From Geminicoccaceae bacterium (lineage in GTDB: Bacteria; Pseudomonadota; Alphaproteobacteria; Geminicoccales; Geminicoccaceae): a stretch of 64,000 nucleotides of DNA. Position numbers and translations under genes: made by a program. Shown in pieces: positions 35,827 to 44,637 of this stretch (positions are counted from its first letter, which is position 1; every line of letters starts with the position of its first letter). The DNA lies in the NCBI GenBank assembly GCA_025999455.1, contig AP024683.1, positions 7,501-71,500 on the forward strand, given 5' to 3'. A model generated the notes under the pieces. That model was given only the letters and a program-made list of their open reading frames with translations. It did no database searches and was not told the DNA's origin.

Positions 35827-36639
35827 CTACTCCGTCACCGCCTCGCCGGGGAGGAGGAAGCCGTAGCGGCGCAGCACGGTTCGGGCTTCCTCGCTCTGCA
35901 GATGGGCGAAGAACCGGTCGGCGGCGGGTCCGGCTCCGCGCAGCCGGACCATCCGCTGCCGCAGAGGCTCGTGCCACTCGGCGGCGATCGGAGCGTGATC
36001 GGCGCGGGCCCGGAGTTCGGGCGAGAGCGCCAGCGACAAGGCCACGATCCCGCCTTGGGCGTTGCCCGAGGTCGCGAACTGCGCCGCCTGGGCGACGTTC
36101 TCGCCGTAGACCAGGAGCGGCCGGATGGCCTCCCAGATCCCCTTGGTGCGCAAAACCTGTCGAGCGCGATCGCCGTAGGGTGCGTGCGTCGGATCGGCGA
36201 TCGCGAAACGCCGGAGCCGACCGTCCCGGACCGCCCGGGCGAGATCCTCGAGCGTGCCGTCGACCGCCAAGGGCGAACCCTTCGGCACGAGCAGGGCGAG
36301 CCGGCCGATGGCGTAGAGGGTCCCCTCGTCGCGGGTGAAACCGTCGCGGGCGAGGTCGAGGACGAAGGCCTCGTCGGCCGAAAGGAAGATGGCGAAGGGG
36401 GCGCCCTGGCGGATCTGCCGGGCGAGATTGCCGGACGAGCCGAACACGAGCCGGACGCTCGTCCCGGTCTCGGCGCGATAGTGCGCGGCGATCTCGTCGA
36501 GGGCGAAACGGAGATCGGCCGCCGCCGCGACGAGGAGCGGCTCGTCGCCGCGCGCGGTCGGGCCGCGCAGGATCGACGGGCCGGCGGCGAGGACGGCCGT
36601 CAGCCAAACCCGTCGCGTGGATCCCGGTCCTGCCCTCAC
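35827..36639 (-). CDS. modA: Molybdate ABC transporter substrate-binding protein
   Basis: A 270-residue periplasmic molybdate-binding protein. A signal sequence (STRRVWLTAVLAAGPSILRG) is followed by LLVAAAADLRFALDEIAAHY, the usual ModA opening, FGSSGNLARQIRQGAPFAIFLSADEAF and IADPTHAPYGDRARQVL, where oxyanion-binding serines and backbone amides lie. The GTG start at 36639 is the best available. It heads the operon; the upstream 447-bp spacer holds a long inverted repeat but no ModE-type site I recognise. Confidence 0.94.
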   Translation of the reverse strand: MRAGPGSTRRVWLTAVLAAGPSILRGPTARGDEPLLVAAAADLRFALDEIAAHYRAETGTSVRLVFGSSGNLARQIRQGAPFAIFLSADEAFVLDLARDGFTRDEGTLYAIGRLALLVPKGSPLAVDGTLEDLARAVRDGRLRRFAIADPTHAPYGDRARQVLRTKGIWEAIRPLLVYGENVAQAAQFATSGNAQGGIVALSLALSPELRARADHAPIAAEWHEPLRQRMVRLRGAGPAADRFFAHLQSEEARTVLRRYGFLLPGEAVTE

Positions 36640-37086
36640 GTCCCTCTCTCCGCGCGCGACGGTTCGGGCGTAGCGGGCGGCGCTCGAAGGTCAATGGGGG
36701 CGTCGAGGCGGACGCCGCGATCGGAAGCCGCGCAGCTGACGGCGGCCGGCAGCGTGATGCGACGGCCGCGTGTCCGCCCCCACCCGTCCCGTCGCACCGC
36801 GGTCGGTCGACCGCGCCACGTCGCCGCTCCGAGCGGGGCCGAGGGATGCGGGTCGACCGACCGCTCGCTCGTGCGGTCGCCGGGCCGAGGGCAGCCGCGG
36901 GTCGCGCCGGGTTCGCCGAACGACGGGCCCGGCTCGCGACGGCGCGCGGTCGAGCCGCCCCTCGTCGGGCTCGAGAGGCTCCTCCCACGCCCGAGCTTCG
37001 AGATGGTCGCGCGTCGCCGTCCCGGCGGCCGTCGGGCCGACACGCGGACGGGGCGCGGCCAGGGCCCGTGCAAGCCGGAAGCGGTC
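36640..37086. other. Gene-free spacer upstream of modA with a long inverted repeat
   Basis: No gene is recognised in these 447 bp. It holds the 14-bp perfect inverted repeat GCGGTCGGTCGACC (36799-36812) and its complement (36851-36864), with a smaller inverted repeat CCGCTC-C-GAGCGG (36824-36836) in the 38-nt loop. It lies between the 3' end of the Old Yellow Enzyme gene and the start of modA. No U-tract follows, so it is not a standard terminator. Confidence 0.6.
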
Positions 37087-38193
37087 TCAGCCGGCGCGCT
37101 TCATGGCCGCGCCCGGCCAGACCTGGGGCCGGCAGCGGACATATTGCGGCGGATAAGGGAGTTCGACGCCGAACTCTTGGGCGGCGTGCCAGGGCCAGCG
37201 CGGATCGTCCATGATGGTCCGGGCGAGTGCCACGAGATCGGCTTTGCCTTCGGCGAGGACGGCTTCGGCTTGGCGCGCCGTGACGATCAAGCCGACCGCC
37301 ATGGTCGGCAAGCCGGTCGCGCGGCGCACCGCTTCCGCGAAGGGCACCTGGTACCCGGGCCCGAGTGCCAATTTCTGCCGTGGGTCGAGGCCGCCCGAAG
37401 ACACGTCGACATAGTCGACCCCGAGGTCTTTCAGGGCCTGGGCGAGGGCGATCGTCTGTGCGAGGTCCCAGCCACCCTCGACCCAGTCGGTCGCCGAGAC
37501 CCGCACCCCCAAGGGTCGATCGGCTGGCCAGGCACGGCGGACCGCTTCGACCACGCGCAGAGGAAAGCGCATCCGCCCGGCGAGATCGCCGCCCCAGCGA
37601 TCGTTCCGGCGATTGGAGAGCGGCGAGAGGAACTGGTGGAGCAGATAGCCGTGTGCCAGATGGACCTCCAGGAGGTCGAGGCCGAGATCGGCGGCACGGC
37701 GCGTGGCGGCGACGAAATCCGCCTCGATCCGAGCGAGGTCGTCCTCGCTCGCGGCGCGCGGCGCGGGCCAGCCCTCGTCGTAGGGCAGTGCCGAAGCCGA
37801 GACGGTCCGCCAGGCCCCCTCTTCGGGCCGCAGAGGTTGCCCGCCTTCGAGCGGGACCCGACAGGAGCCCTTGCGGCCGGCATGGCCCAACTGAATGCCG
37901 AGCTTCGCCGTGCCGTCGCGGCGGCAGAAGGCGAGGATCGGGGCGAGGGCCACGGCGTGCGCGTCGCTCCACAAGCCGAGGCAGCCCGGGCTGATCCGGC
38001 CCTCGGGGCTGACCGCGGTCGCCTCAAGGATGACGAGGCCCGCCCCGCTCATCGAAAGATTGCCGAGATGGACGAGATGCCACTCGGTGGCGAGCCCGTC
38101 CCGGGCCCGGTACTGGCACATCGGCGAGACGACGATGCGGTTCGGCAGCTCGAGGCCGCGAAGGCGAAACGGTGTGAAGAGGTGGACGGTCAC
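37087..38193 (-). CDS. NADH:flavin oxidoreductase, Old Yellow Enzyme family (YqjM/NamA-like)
   Basis: A 368-residue FMN enzyme that reduces activated C=C bonds such as enones with NAD(P)H. The N-terminal FTPFRLRGLELPNRIVVSPMCQYRARDG carries the cysteine typical of the thermophilic-like YqjM branch, QLGHAGRKGS is the FMN/glutamine loop, and HLAHGYLLHQFLSPLSNRRNDRWGG holds the active-site His pair. DPRWPWHAAQEFG near the end is also typical of NamA. GTG start at 38193. The physiological substrate is not known. Confidence 0.93.
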   Translation of the reverse strand: MTVHLFTPFRLRGLELPNRIVVSPMCQYRARDGLATEWHLVHLGNLSMSGAGLVILEATAVSPEGRISPGCLGLWSDAHAVALAPILAFCRRDGTAKLGIQLGHAGRKGSCRVPLEGGQPLRPEEGAWRTVSASALPYDEGWPAPRAASEDDLARIEADFVAATRRAADLGLDLLEVHLAHGYLLHQFLSPLSNRRNDRWGGDLAGRMRFPLRVVEAVRRAWPADRPLGVRVSATDWVEGGWDLAQTIALAQALKDLGVDYVDVSSGGLDPRQKLALGPGYQVPFAEAVRRATGLPTMAVGLIVTARQAEAVLAEGKADLVALARTIMDDPRWPWHAAQEFGVELPYPPQYVRCRPQVWPGAAMKRAG

Positions 38194-38295
38194 GCGCGGG
38201 CTCCCCTCGGATCGACCGAGCCCCCGCTAACCGACCGTCATCGTCACGAGAAGAGCCGCGGACGGTTCGCTGCCCGGCGCACAGCCGGGTTCGGC

Positions 38296-38982
38296 TCAAA
38301 CGAGGAGGCGGTAGTCGAGGACCTCGCCTCCGGTCCGCACGACCGCCTTCACGATCCGACCGGCCTCGTCGTACCAGACCTCGCCGCCCCGCTCGCCCTC
38401 GGGGTTCATGCGCCAGCGCCGAGCGGCCACCGGACGACCCGCGACCGTGACCTGGTCCCGCTCGCCGCCCTCGAGGGCGAGCGGTTCGAGCTCGCCTTGT
38501 TGGCAGTCGATCACCCCGCGCTGGCGGACGATCGCGACATTCCAATAGCTGAGATCGTTCATCGTACCGAGCGGAGCGTCACGCACCCCGAGCGGCCCCT
38601 CGCAGACGAGGCGGCCAGCCCGCTCGCGCACCCGTACGGTGCTGCGCCGGCCGTTCTCGTCGGTCTCCGCGTCGGTCGCGACCAGACGACCCTCGCGCCA
38701 GAGGTCCTCGACACGCTGTTCGAAGCGGTAGACCGGGATGAAGGCGAGCGTGACCAGGACGTCGATCTCGTGCCGGACGACGAGCCCGCCGTTCGCCGCG
38801 ACGAAGGTCACGCGATGGGTGCCGATCCGCTCACCCTTGCGGAAGATCGCGAAGAAGCGGTCTTCCGGCAGCGCCGCGGCACGGAGTTCCCGGCCACGGG
38901 TCACGGCGAGCAACCCGCCGGCGGCGAGACCCGCCAAACATCTGCGCCGGTCGAAGCGCGGTTCTTTCGGCTCCGCGCGCAT
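38296..38982 (-). CDS. DUF6134 family exported protein (Tat-like signal)
   Basis: A 228-residue protein with an N-terminal twin-arginine-like signal (FDRRRCLAGLAAGGLLAVT) and a beta-rich body typical of DUF6134: FFAIFRKGERIGTHRVTF, VEIDVLVTLAFIPVYRFEQRVEDLW-type strands, and the closing KAVVRTGGEVLDYRLL. The family is uncharacterised; the fold resembles lipocalin-like outer-membrane or periplasmic carriers. ATG 38982 is preceded by GGGGGACGAG. It lies 24 bp downstream of the acylphosphatase gene and may be in one transcript with it. Confidence 0.82.
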   Translation of the reverse strand: MRAEPKEPRFDRRRCLAGLAAGGLLAVTRGRELRAAALPEDRFFAIFRKGERIGTHRVTFVAANGGLVVRHEIDVLVTLAFIPVYRFEQRVEDLWREGRLVATDAETDENGRRSTVRVRERAGRLVCEGPLGVRDAPLGTMNDLSYWNVAIVRQRGVIDCQQGELEPLALEGGERDQVTVAGRPVAARRWRMNPEGERGGEVWYDEAGRIVKAVVRTGGEVLDYRLLV

Positions 38983-39006
38983 CTCGTCCCCCCGCCGCCT
39001 CTGCAC

Positions 39007-39285
39007 TCAAACGGTCGGCAGTGCCACGAACCCGTCGAGATCCGCGCCCTCGGCCGCGGCGGTCTCGATCGCCTCGACCCGGGCTGCCGGCGGCCCCCGC
39101 CGACAGGCCTCGACGAGCGCCCGAACCGTCGCCTCGTCGCCGGCCAAGAGGGCCTCGACCGAGCCGTCGCGGCGGTTGCGGACCCAGCCCGCGACCCCGC
39201 GCCGGTCGGCCTCGCGGACCAACCAGGCGCGGTACCCGACGCCTTGGACCCGGCCACGGATCCGAAGCTGCAAAGCGAAGCTCAT
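39007..39285 (-). CDS. acyP: Acylphosphatase
   Basis: A 92-residue enzyme that hydrolyses acyl phosphates such as acetyl or carbamoyl phosphate. The catalytic arginine is in [12 protein letters not shown] (near residue 18) and the catalytic asparagine in [20 protein letters not shown] (near 36); the rest matches the ferredoxin-like fold. ATG 39285 gives a normal-length family member. The frame is open upstream for almost 1 kb, so translation may also arrive from the decayed dioxygenase reading frame. Confidence 0.93.
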   Translation of the reverse strand: MSFALQLRIRGRVQGVGYRAWLVREADRRGVAGWVRNRRDGSVEALLAGDEATVRALVEACRRGPPAARVEAIETAAAEGADLDGFVALPTV

Positions 39286-40257
39286 CGCGGCGTACCTTCG
39301 CGTCAAGCGTTCATGGAACGCCGAGTGGATTGCGCTCCCGATCGTGTCCCGGGAGCATCGGTCCGTCCAGCTGGCGCTCGCGCCGAGCTCCCCGGCCGGA
39401 CCGCCTCGATCGAGCGCCCAGCTTCCCACGACGAAGGCCCGATGCGCGACGCTGCGGTGCAACCGACGGCCGGGGTGCCCCGGCGTTCCGGCGCCGACCG
39501 CGACGGGCAGAGGTCGGAGGTGCTCGGGCGTCGGGTGATTCCGGTCGGCGAAAGGCAGCCGCTCGTGCCACGCCACGAGGCTGGCGCGGTCGCTGCGCGC
39601 GAGCGCCGTGGCCAGCGCGTCGGCGAAGGCGGTCGCCTCGAGGGTCGGCTCGTTCACGTTCCGACGGACCGCTCCCGGATCGTGGACGAGGCTGCCCGAT
39701 CCGAGGATCGCCACCTCGGTGTCACGCGTCGGTACGATCGGGAGCCGCACCACCGGCAGGTCGGCAGCGGGCCGGGCCGGTGCGAGCGGGCCCCCTACGC
39801 CGTGATCGAACCCGGCCGTCGGATCGAGGGCGACCTCGAAGCCCTCGGCCTCGCGGCGAGCGGCCACCTGCCGTGCGAGGTCCGGTTCGCCCGGGGCGGG
39901 ACAGCGGAACGCCCGCAGCACGGGCGGGAAGGCGGCGACGTCGTCGATGGTCGGCGGCCGGTCGCCGGCGCCGAGGGTCTGGGGCTCGGTCTCGACCCGA
40001 GCGGAGATCGCGAGGATCGGGCGTGGCCGCGGCAACGAGGCGAGCAGGCCGGCCGGGCACCGCGCCGTCGGGTGCTCCTCGACGACGAGGGTGGAGGTGC
40101 CCTGGCCGAGGACGAGCGCGGGCCGGCGCGTGGTCGGGGAACCCGTGTCCGACCGGGTCGCGGGTCGTACTGCGCCGGCGGTCGGCGTACGGGTCGCGTG
40201 GCCTGGGCGAGCCGCGGAGGTAAGAGTGTGCACCGCCGGCGGTCGGCGTTCGGCCAT
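39286..40257 (-). pseudogene. Decayed LigB/DODA-type extradiol dioxygenase, open into acyP
   Basis: The frame still shows the skeleton of the class III extradiol dioxygenase family (YgiD/DODA): [18 protein letters not shown] where a metal-binding His is expected, [11 protein letters not shown] where SAHW is expected, [21 protein letters not shown] and [12 protein letters not shown]. Two of the metal-ligand histidines are replaced (SHG to GQG, SAHW to SARV) and about 15 residues are missing between [14 protein letters not shown] and EVAILGSG. The usual stop is gone and the frame runs into acyP. It is either a pseudogene or a non-catalytic derivative fused to acylphosphatase. Confidence 0.6.
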
Positions 40258-40436
40258 CCCGGAGATCGTATCGGCCGGGTGGCCCGTCCGCCAACGTGCC
40301 GGCAAACGAACCGTTCCCGGCTCGGCCCCGATTCCTCGCGACGGCGTCGCTGCGCATCCGGCTCGCGCCCGTCGGGATGGCCCGTGCGCACCGGGTCGGG
40401 TAAAGTCGAGCCGGCCGGTCGCGATCGGAGGCGTCG

Positions 40437-41150
40437 ATGATCGACCTCTACTATTGGCCGACGCCGAACGGCCACAAGATCACCCTCTTTCTCGAAGAGG
40501 TCGGGCTTCCCTACCGGATCGTCCCGGTCGACATCGGCCGGGGCGACCAGTTCCGCCCGGAATTCCTCGCGATCGCCCCGAACAACCGGATGCCGGCGAT
40601 CGTCGACCACGAGCCGGCCGACGGGGGGCCGCCGCTCTCGCTGTTCGAGTCGGGGGCCATCCTTCTCTATCTCGCGGAAAAGACGGGGCGCTTCCTGCCC
40701 GCCGATCCGCGCGGCCGGGTCGAGGTCCTGCAATGGCTCTTCTGGCAAATGGGCGGGCTCGGGCCGATGGCCGGCCAGGCGCACCATTTCCGGCACTACG
40801 CACCCGAACCGATCCCCTACGCGATCGAGCGGTACACGAAGGAAGTGAGCCGGCTCTACGCCGTGCTCGACCGACGGCTCGCCGACCGACCGTTCGTGGC
40901 CGGGGAGGACTACACGATCGCCGACATGGCCGCCTACCCCTGGATCGTGCCCCACGAACGCCAGGGCCAAAGGCTCGAGGACTTCCCGAACCTCGCCCGC
41001 TGGTTCCGGGCGATCGAAGCGCGGTCCGCGACCCGCCGAGCCTACGAGCTCGGACCGAAGATCAACCCCCGGCTCGGCCAGCCCATGGACGAAGCGGCCA
41101 GGAAGGTTCTCTTCGGCCAAGACGCCGGCACGGTGCGGCGTGCCGGCTAA
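40437..41150 (+). CDS. Glutathione S-transferase (YfcG/YghU-like, disulfide-bond oxidoreductase type)
   Basis: A 237-residue GST. The thioredoxin-like domain opens with [25 protein letters not shown], where the T-P-N replaces a catalytic Tyr/Ser, as in Nu-class enzymes YfcG and Ygh[16 protein letters not shown] is the glutathione gamma-glutamyl site. The helical C-terminal domain has [22 protein letters not shown] and [20 protein letters not shown]. Nu-class members reduce disulfides and organic peroxides. The stop TAA overlaps the stop of the opposite-strand TRIC gene. Confidence 0.93.
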   Translation: MIDLYYWPTPNGHKITLFLEEVGLPYRIVPVDIGRGDQFRPEFLAIAPNNRMPAIVDHEPADGGPPLSLFESGAILLYLAEKTGRFLPADPRGRVEVLQWLFWQMGGLGPMAGQAHHFRHYAPEPIPYAIERYTKEVSRLYAVLDRRLADRPFVAGEDYTIADMAAYPWIVPHERQGQRLEDFPNLARWFRAIEARSATRRAYELGPKINPRLGQPMDEAARKVLFGQDAGTVRRAG

Positions 41151-41818
41151 GGCTCGGGCGGCGACCGCAACGCCGAGGCCGGCACGTCCCGGCCCCAGGG
41201 ACGGCCGGGGCGCGGTTTGTAGGCGGGCAGCGCCCAATCGAAGCGGAGGGCGGCGGCGCGCAGGCCGAACGCCGCGGCGAAGCCGGCGATACCACCCACG
41301 GCGGGCGGCAGGCCGAGCCCGTCGAGGCCGATCGCCACGACGGCGCCCAGGAGCGCCGGGGTCCAATAGAGCTCGCGGCGCAGGACGAGCGGCAGCTCGT
41401 TGCAGATGATGTCGCGCAAGAGCCCGCCCATGACCGCGCTCGTCATCCCCATGAGGACGGCGACCGGGAAGGGCGCGCCCGCGTCGCGGGCGATCCGCGC
41501 GCCTACGACGCAGAAGAGCGCGAGTCCGAGGGCATCGGCCCAGAGGAGGAGCCGGTAGCGGACCTCGACCCGATGCGCGGTGAAGAAGACGAGGACGGCG
41601 GCGACCGTCGTCACGAGGAGGTAGCGGGGCTCGTGGACCCAGAAGACCGGCCCTACATCGAGCAGCAGATCGCGCAGCGTCCCGCCGCCGAGGCCGGTCA
41701 CGGTCGCGACGAAAGCGAAGCCCACGATGTCGAGCTCTTTCCGCGAGGCGGTCAAGGCCCCCGAGACCGCGAACACGAAGACCCCGGCGAGATCGAGGGT
41801 GGCGAGCAGCAGGTCCAT
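41147..41818 (-). CDS. Trimeric intracellular cation channel (TRIC, UPF0126/YadS family)
   Basis: A 223-residue membrane protein with seven helices in two related halves. The family glycine motifs are clear: ALTASRKELDIVGFAFVATVTGLGGGTLRDLLL near residue 25 and GMTSAVMGGLLRDIICNELPLVLRRELYW near residue 115. Bacterial TRIC homologues form trimeric cation-permeable pores; the physiological ion here is unknown. ATG 41818 lies within CATG and shares two bases with the opposite-strand alkB start, and the stop TAG shares bases with the GST stop. Confidence 0.92.
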   Translation of the reverse strand: MDLLLATLDLAGVFVFAVSGALTASRKELDIVGFAFVATVTGLGGGTLRDLLLDVGPVFWVHEPRYLLVTTVAAVLVFFTAHRVEVRYRLLLWADALGLALFCVVGARIARDAGAPFPVAVLMGMTSAVMGGLLRDIICNELPLVLRRELYWTPALLGAVVAIGLDGLGLPPAVGGIAGFAAAFGLRAAALRFDWALPAYKPRPGRPWGRDVPASALRSPPEP

Positions 41819-42482
41819 GACAGGCTCCGGGCCGGAGGAGGCCGCGGTCCCGCCGCCGGGCTTCCGGCACCTTCCCGGATGGCTCGACCGGACCGCGCAG
41901 GCGGCACTCCTGGCCGAGGTTCTGACTCGGGTCGAGCCCGCGGGCTGGTTCCAGCCGGTGATGCCGCGCACCGGGCGGCCCTTCTCGGTGCGCATGGCGA
42001 ACCTGGGCCCCTTGGGCTGGGTGAGCGACCGGCGCGGCTACCGCTACCAGCCGACGCATCCCCTGACGGGCCGACCCTGGCCGCCGATCCCGGAGCCCTT
42101 GCTGGCACTCTGGCGCGAGCACGTCGGTGGGTGCGAACCCGAATGCTGCCTCGTCAATTTCTACGGGCCGGGTGCCAAGATGGGCCTGCATCGCGACGAG
42201 GACGAGGAGGCCCGCGACGTCCCGGTGCTTTCGGTCTCGCTCGGCGATGCGGCGATCTTCCGGGTGGGCGGACCCACGCGGCGTGGGCCCACGGTCCGGT
42301 TGCGGCTCGACAGCGGGGACGTCGTCCTGCTCGCCGGTGCGAGCCGGCTCTGCTACCACGGGATCGACCGGATCTTACCCGGGACGTCCGACCTCGTGCC
42401 GGGCGGCGGGCGGATCAATCTCACGCTCCGCCGGGTCACACGGCCCGGCCGCGACGGTGGCCTGGTCGGCGAGTCCGGGTGA
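41817..42482 (+). CDS. alkB: Alpha-ketoglutarate-dependent dioxygenase AlkB
   Basis: A 221-residue Fe(II)/2-oxoglutarate enzyme that removes alkyl groups from DNA or RNA bases by oxidative dealkylation. The core has NFYGPGAKMGLHRDEDE (HxD iron ligands near residue 124), LSVSLGDAAIF, and the C-terminal CYHGIDRI (third His) and GRINLTLRR (the R-x5-R-type 2-oxoglutarate arginine). The Trp-rich N-terminus PGWLDRTAQAALLAEVL and RPFSVRMANLGPLGWVSD are AlkB-specific. ATG 41817 shares CATG with the TRIC gene start, so the two promoters must lie in each other's coding sequence. Confidence 0.93.
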   Translation: MTGSGPEEAAVPPPGFRHLPGWLDRTAQAALLAEVLTRVEPAGWFQPVMPRTGRPFSVRMANLGPLGWVSDRRGYRYQPTHPLTGRPWPPIPEPLLALWREHVGGCEPECCLVNFYGPGAKMGLHRDEDEEARDVPVLSVSLGDAAIFRVGGPTRRGPTVRLRLDSGDVVLLAGASRLCYHGIDRILPGTSDLVPGGGRINLTLRRVTRPGRDGGLVGESG

Positions 42483-42687
42483 TGGCCGCGGCCCCGGCTC
42501 GCTGCGGAGCAGACCTGGCCTCGGCCGGGCTTCGCAGCACGGCCGCGACCGTCGCCATGCGGCGGGATGGGGACCGGTGTACGGCGGTCGGTAGGCTCGT
42601 CCCCGGGCGACTGCGACGGGGGTGAGGTGCTCGCCGGGTTCGGCCCGGCGGCGGCCTCGGCGGAACGCCCGCGGGGTCGAGGCCGGC

Positions 42688-44523
42688 TCAGCCCTCCTGC
42701 CAGAGCCGCCGCTTCTTGCCGTCCTGGCCCTGACCGCCGCCGCGCCGTTCGGCGCGTTGGCCGCCGTCGCGCGCGCGCCGCTCCTGCCGCTCGAGGCGCT
42801 GCGCTTCGCGCTCCTGCCGGCGCAGGAGCTTCGCCTGCTCCTCCGCCTGCCGCCGCTCGATCTCCCGGGCGCGGGCGAGCTCGGCCGCGCGGGCCCGCTC
42901 GAGCCGTTGCAGCTCCGCTGCCCGACGCCGCTCCTCCTGGGCGCGCGCCTCGGCTCGCGCCCGCTGCCGCTCGAGCTCGAGAGCTTCCCGGCGGCGACGC
43001 TCCTCGCGCGCCTGCCGCTCGGCGGCGGCTCGGAGATCGCGGGCGCGGTCGCGCTCGAGCCGGCGCTCTTCCGCCTGCGCCCGCCCCGCTTCCAGGAGGC
43101 GCTGGCGCTCGAGCCGGCGCTGTTGCTCGACCGCCTCGCGGACCTCGGGTCGATCCGCGGATCGCTCGCTCCGCTCGATCCGAGCCTCGCCGCGCCGGTC
43201 GGGCAGCACGGCGATCGCGGGTCGAACGTCGCCACGCCGGTCGCGTTCGCCGCGCCGCTCGGGCAGGACGGCGATCCGGGGACGTTCGCGCACCGGCTCG
43301 GGCCGCGCTTCGCGCAACAGGACGACGGCACCGTCGCGCTCGCGGCGTTTCGCCCGCTCCCAATCGTGCCAGCGTTCGGGCGGGAGGTCACCCGACCGGG
43401 CGACGCGGAGGAGCTCGTTCCGCCGTTCGCTCAGCCGGCGCACGACGACGTCGTTGCCGGTGATCACGACGTTGCTGTCCTTGATGACGATCTTGTCGGC
43501 GCGGACGATCCGCGCACCGGGCCGCCAACCCTCGTCGCGCCAATGGATCCGGTGGTTCCACCAGCCGGGCGGCCGGCGATCACCGAAATAGTAGTATTTC
43601 TTGACGACCTTCTTGTCGTCGTCGCGGTCGGCCAAGAGATAGCCGAGCACCCCGCCCAGGGCGGCACCGCCCGCGAAGATCGCGGCGTCCGACCAGAAGC
43701 CGCGTTCCGGGGCGGCGTAGCTCACGCTCGGTGCCGGGGCCGCGGGATAGGGCTCGTAGGCCGCGGGCGGCGTCCAGGCCGGAGCTTGGGGCACCGCGGC
43801 GATCGCCGCCGGCGCGGATTTCGCGGCATCGGCCGGCGGCTCGGGCTTCGGCCGAGGCACGGGTGGTTCGCTCGCAGGCGCGGGCTCGCTCGCCGCCAAG
43901 CTCGCGGCCGGTGCGGTGCCGAGCGCCGCGAGGAGCTGTTCGGCGTCGTAGATCGGCAACCGGACCGCCTCGGGATCGACCGGTTCGATCGCGACGAGAT
44001 CGTCCTCGCGCACGATCCTCTGGAACTCGGTGTCGGCGAGGATGCCGAGTGCCAGCGCACCTTTGCGGATCTCCTGAATGGCGCGCTGGACCGCCTCGAG
44101 ATCCTCGACCACCGCTGCGCCGAGCGTGCGGGTCCAATCGAGATCCTCGCTCATCCGCCGGAGCAGGTCCGGATGGTTCAAGAGCGCGAGGATGGCGGGG
44201 CTCCAGTCGGAATCGGGGGCGAGCGTCGGGTCGGTCGTGCGCTTGCCGAGGAACCGTTCGGCTTCGACCACGTCCAAAGGCGTGGTCGCCGCCTCGAGCA
44301 CGGCCGAGAGGATCGGGTCGGGGTAGAGTGCGACCGGGGCGACCAGGCGTTTCGCCGCCTCGAGGGCGACCACCGCCTCGGCCGGCGCGCCCGCCGGAGC
44401 GGGGGAAGCGAGCGCGGGCGCCGATCCCGCTGTCTGGGCGAAGGCCGGCGGCGCCGGCACGGAGGTGACGACGAGGCTCGCGCCGGCCAGCAACGTCGTC
44501 GCGACGATCGATCGCGGGGTCAC
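42688..44523 (-). CDS. DUF3300 exported protein with long Arg/Glu-rich tail
   Basis: A 611-residue protein in three parts: a signal peptide (TTLLAGASLVVTSVPAPPAFA), an N-terminal DUF3300 domain (AKRLVAPVALYPDPILSAVLEAATTPLDVVEAERFL, then NHPDLLRRMSEDLDWTRTLG), a glycine-rich membrane-like segment (AAIFAGGAALGGVLGYLLA) with the tyrosine-rich KKYYYFGDRRPPGWWNH, and a C-terminal 200-residue coiled-coil or disordered tail almost entirely R, E, A and Q. DUF3300 proteins are uncharacterised periplasmic/envelope proteins. The highly charged tail may bind peptidoglycan, lipid A or nucleic acid. No operon partner. Confidence 0.88.
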   Translation of the reverse strand: MTPRSIVATTLLAGASLVVTSVPAPPAFAQTAGSAPALASPAPAGAPAEAVVALEAAKRLVAPVALYPDPILSAVLEAATTPLDVVEAERFLGKRTTDPTLAPDSDWSPAILALLNHPDLLRRMSEDLDWTRTLGAAVVEDLEAVQRAIQEIRKGALALGILADTEFQRIVREDDLVAIEPVDPEAVRLPIYDAEQLLAALGTAPAASLAASEPAPASEPPVPRPKPEPPADAAKSAPAAIAAVPQAPAWTPPAAYEPYPAAPAPSVSYAAPERGFWSDAAIFAGGAALGGVLGYLLADRDDDKKVVKKYYYFGDRRPPGWWNHRIHWRDEGWRPGARIVRADKIVIKDSNVVITGNDVVVRRLSERRNELLRVARSGDLPPERWHDWERAKRRERDGAVVLLREARPEPVRERPRIAVLPERRGERDRRGDVRPAIAVLPDRRGEARIERSERSADRPEVREAVEQQRRLERQRLLEAGRAQAEERRLERDRARDLRAAAERQAREERRRREALELERQRARAEARAQEERRRAAELQRLERARAAELARAREIERRQAEEQAKLLRRQEREAQRLERQERRARDGGQRAERRGGGQGQDGKKRRLWQEG

Positions 44524-44637
44524 CGGACGTCCTCCCGGAAATCACCGCCATTCTAGCCCGGCTGCCCGCGCCGACCACCGAGCGGCGTACCCGGGCGCTC
44601 TGACGGACCCCCGCCGCGCTGCGACACGATGCCGCGG

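Noticed and set aside
36636-37073. Open frame of 145 codons upstream of modA
   Set aside because: It is low-complexity, Arg/Pro-rich, matches no family, and spans a long inverted repeat.
33850-40440. A 2196-codon open frame on the plus strand
   Set aside because: It runs antisense over modC, modB, modA, the Old Yellow Enzyme and others, all of which have recognisable families on the other strand. It stays open because the very high GC content makes stop codons rare.
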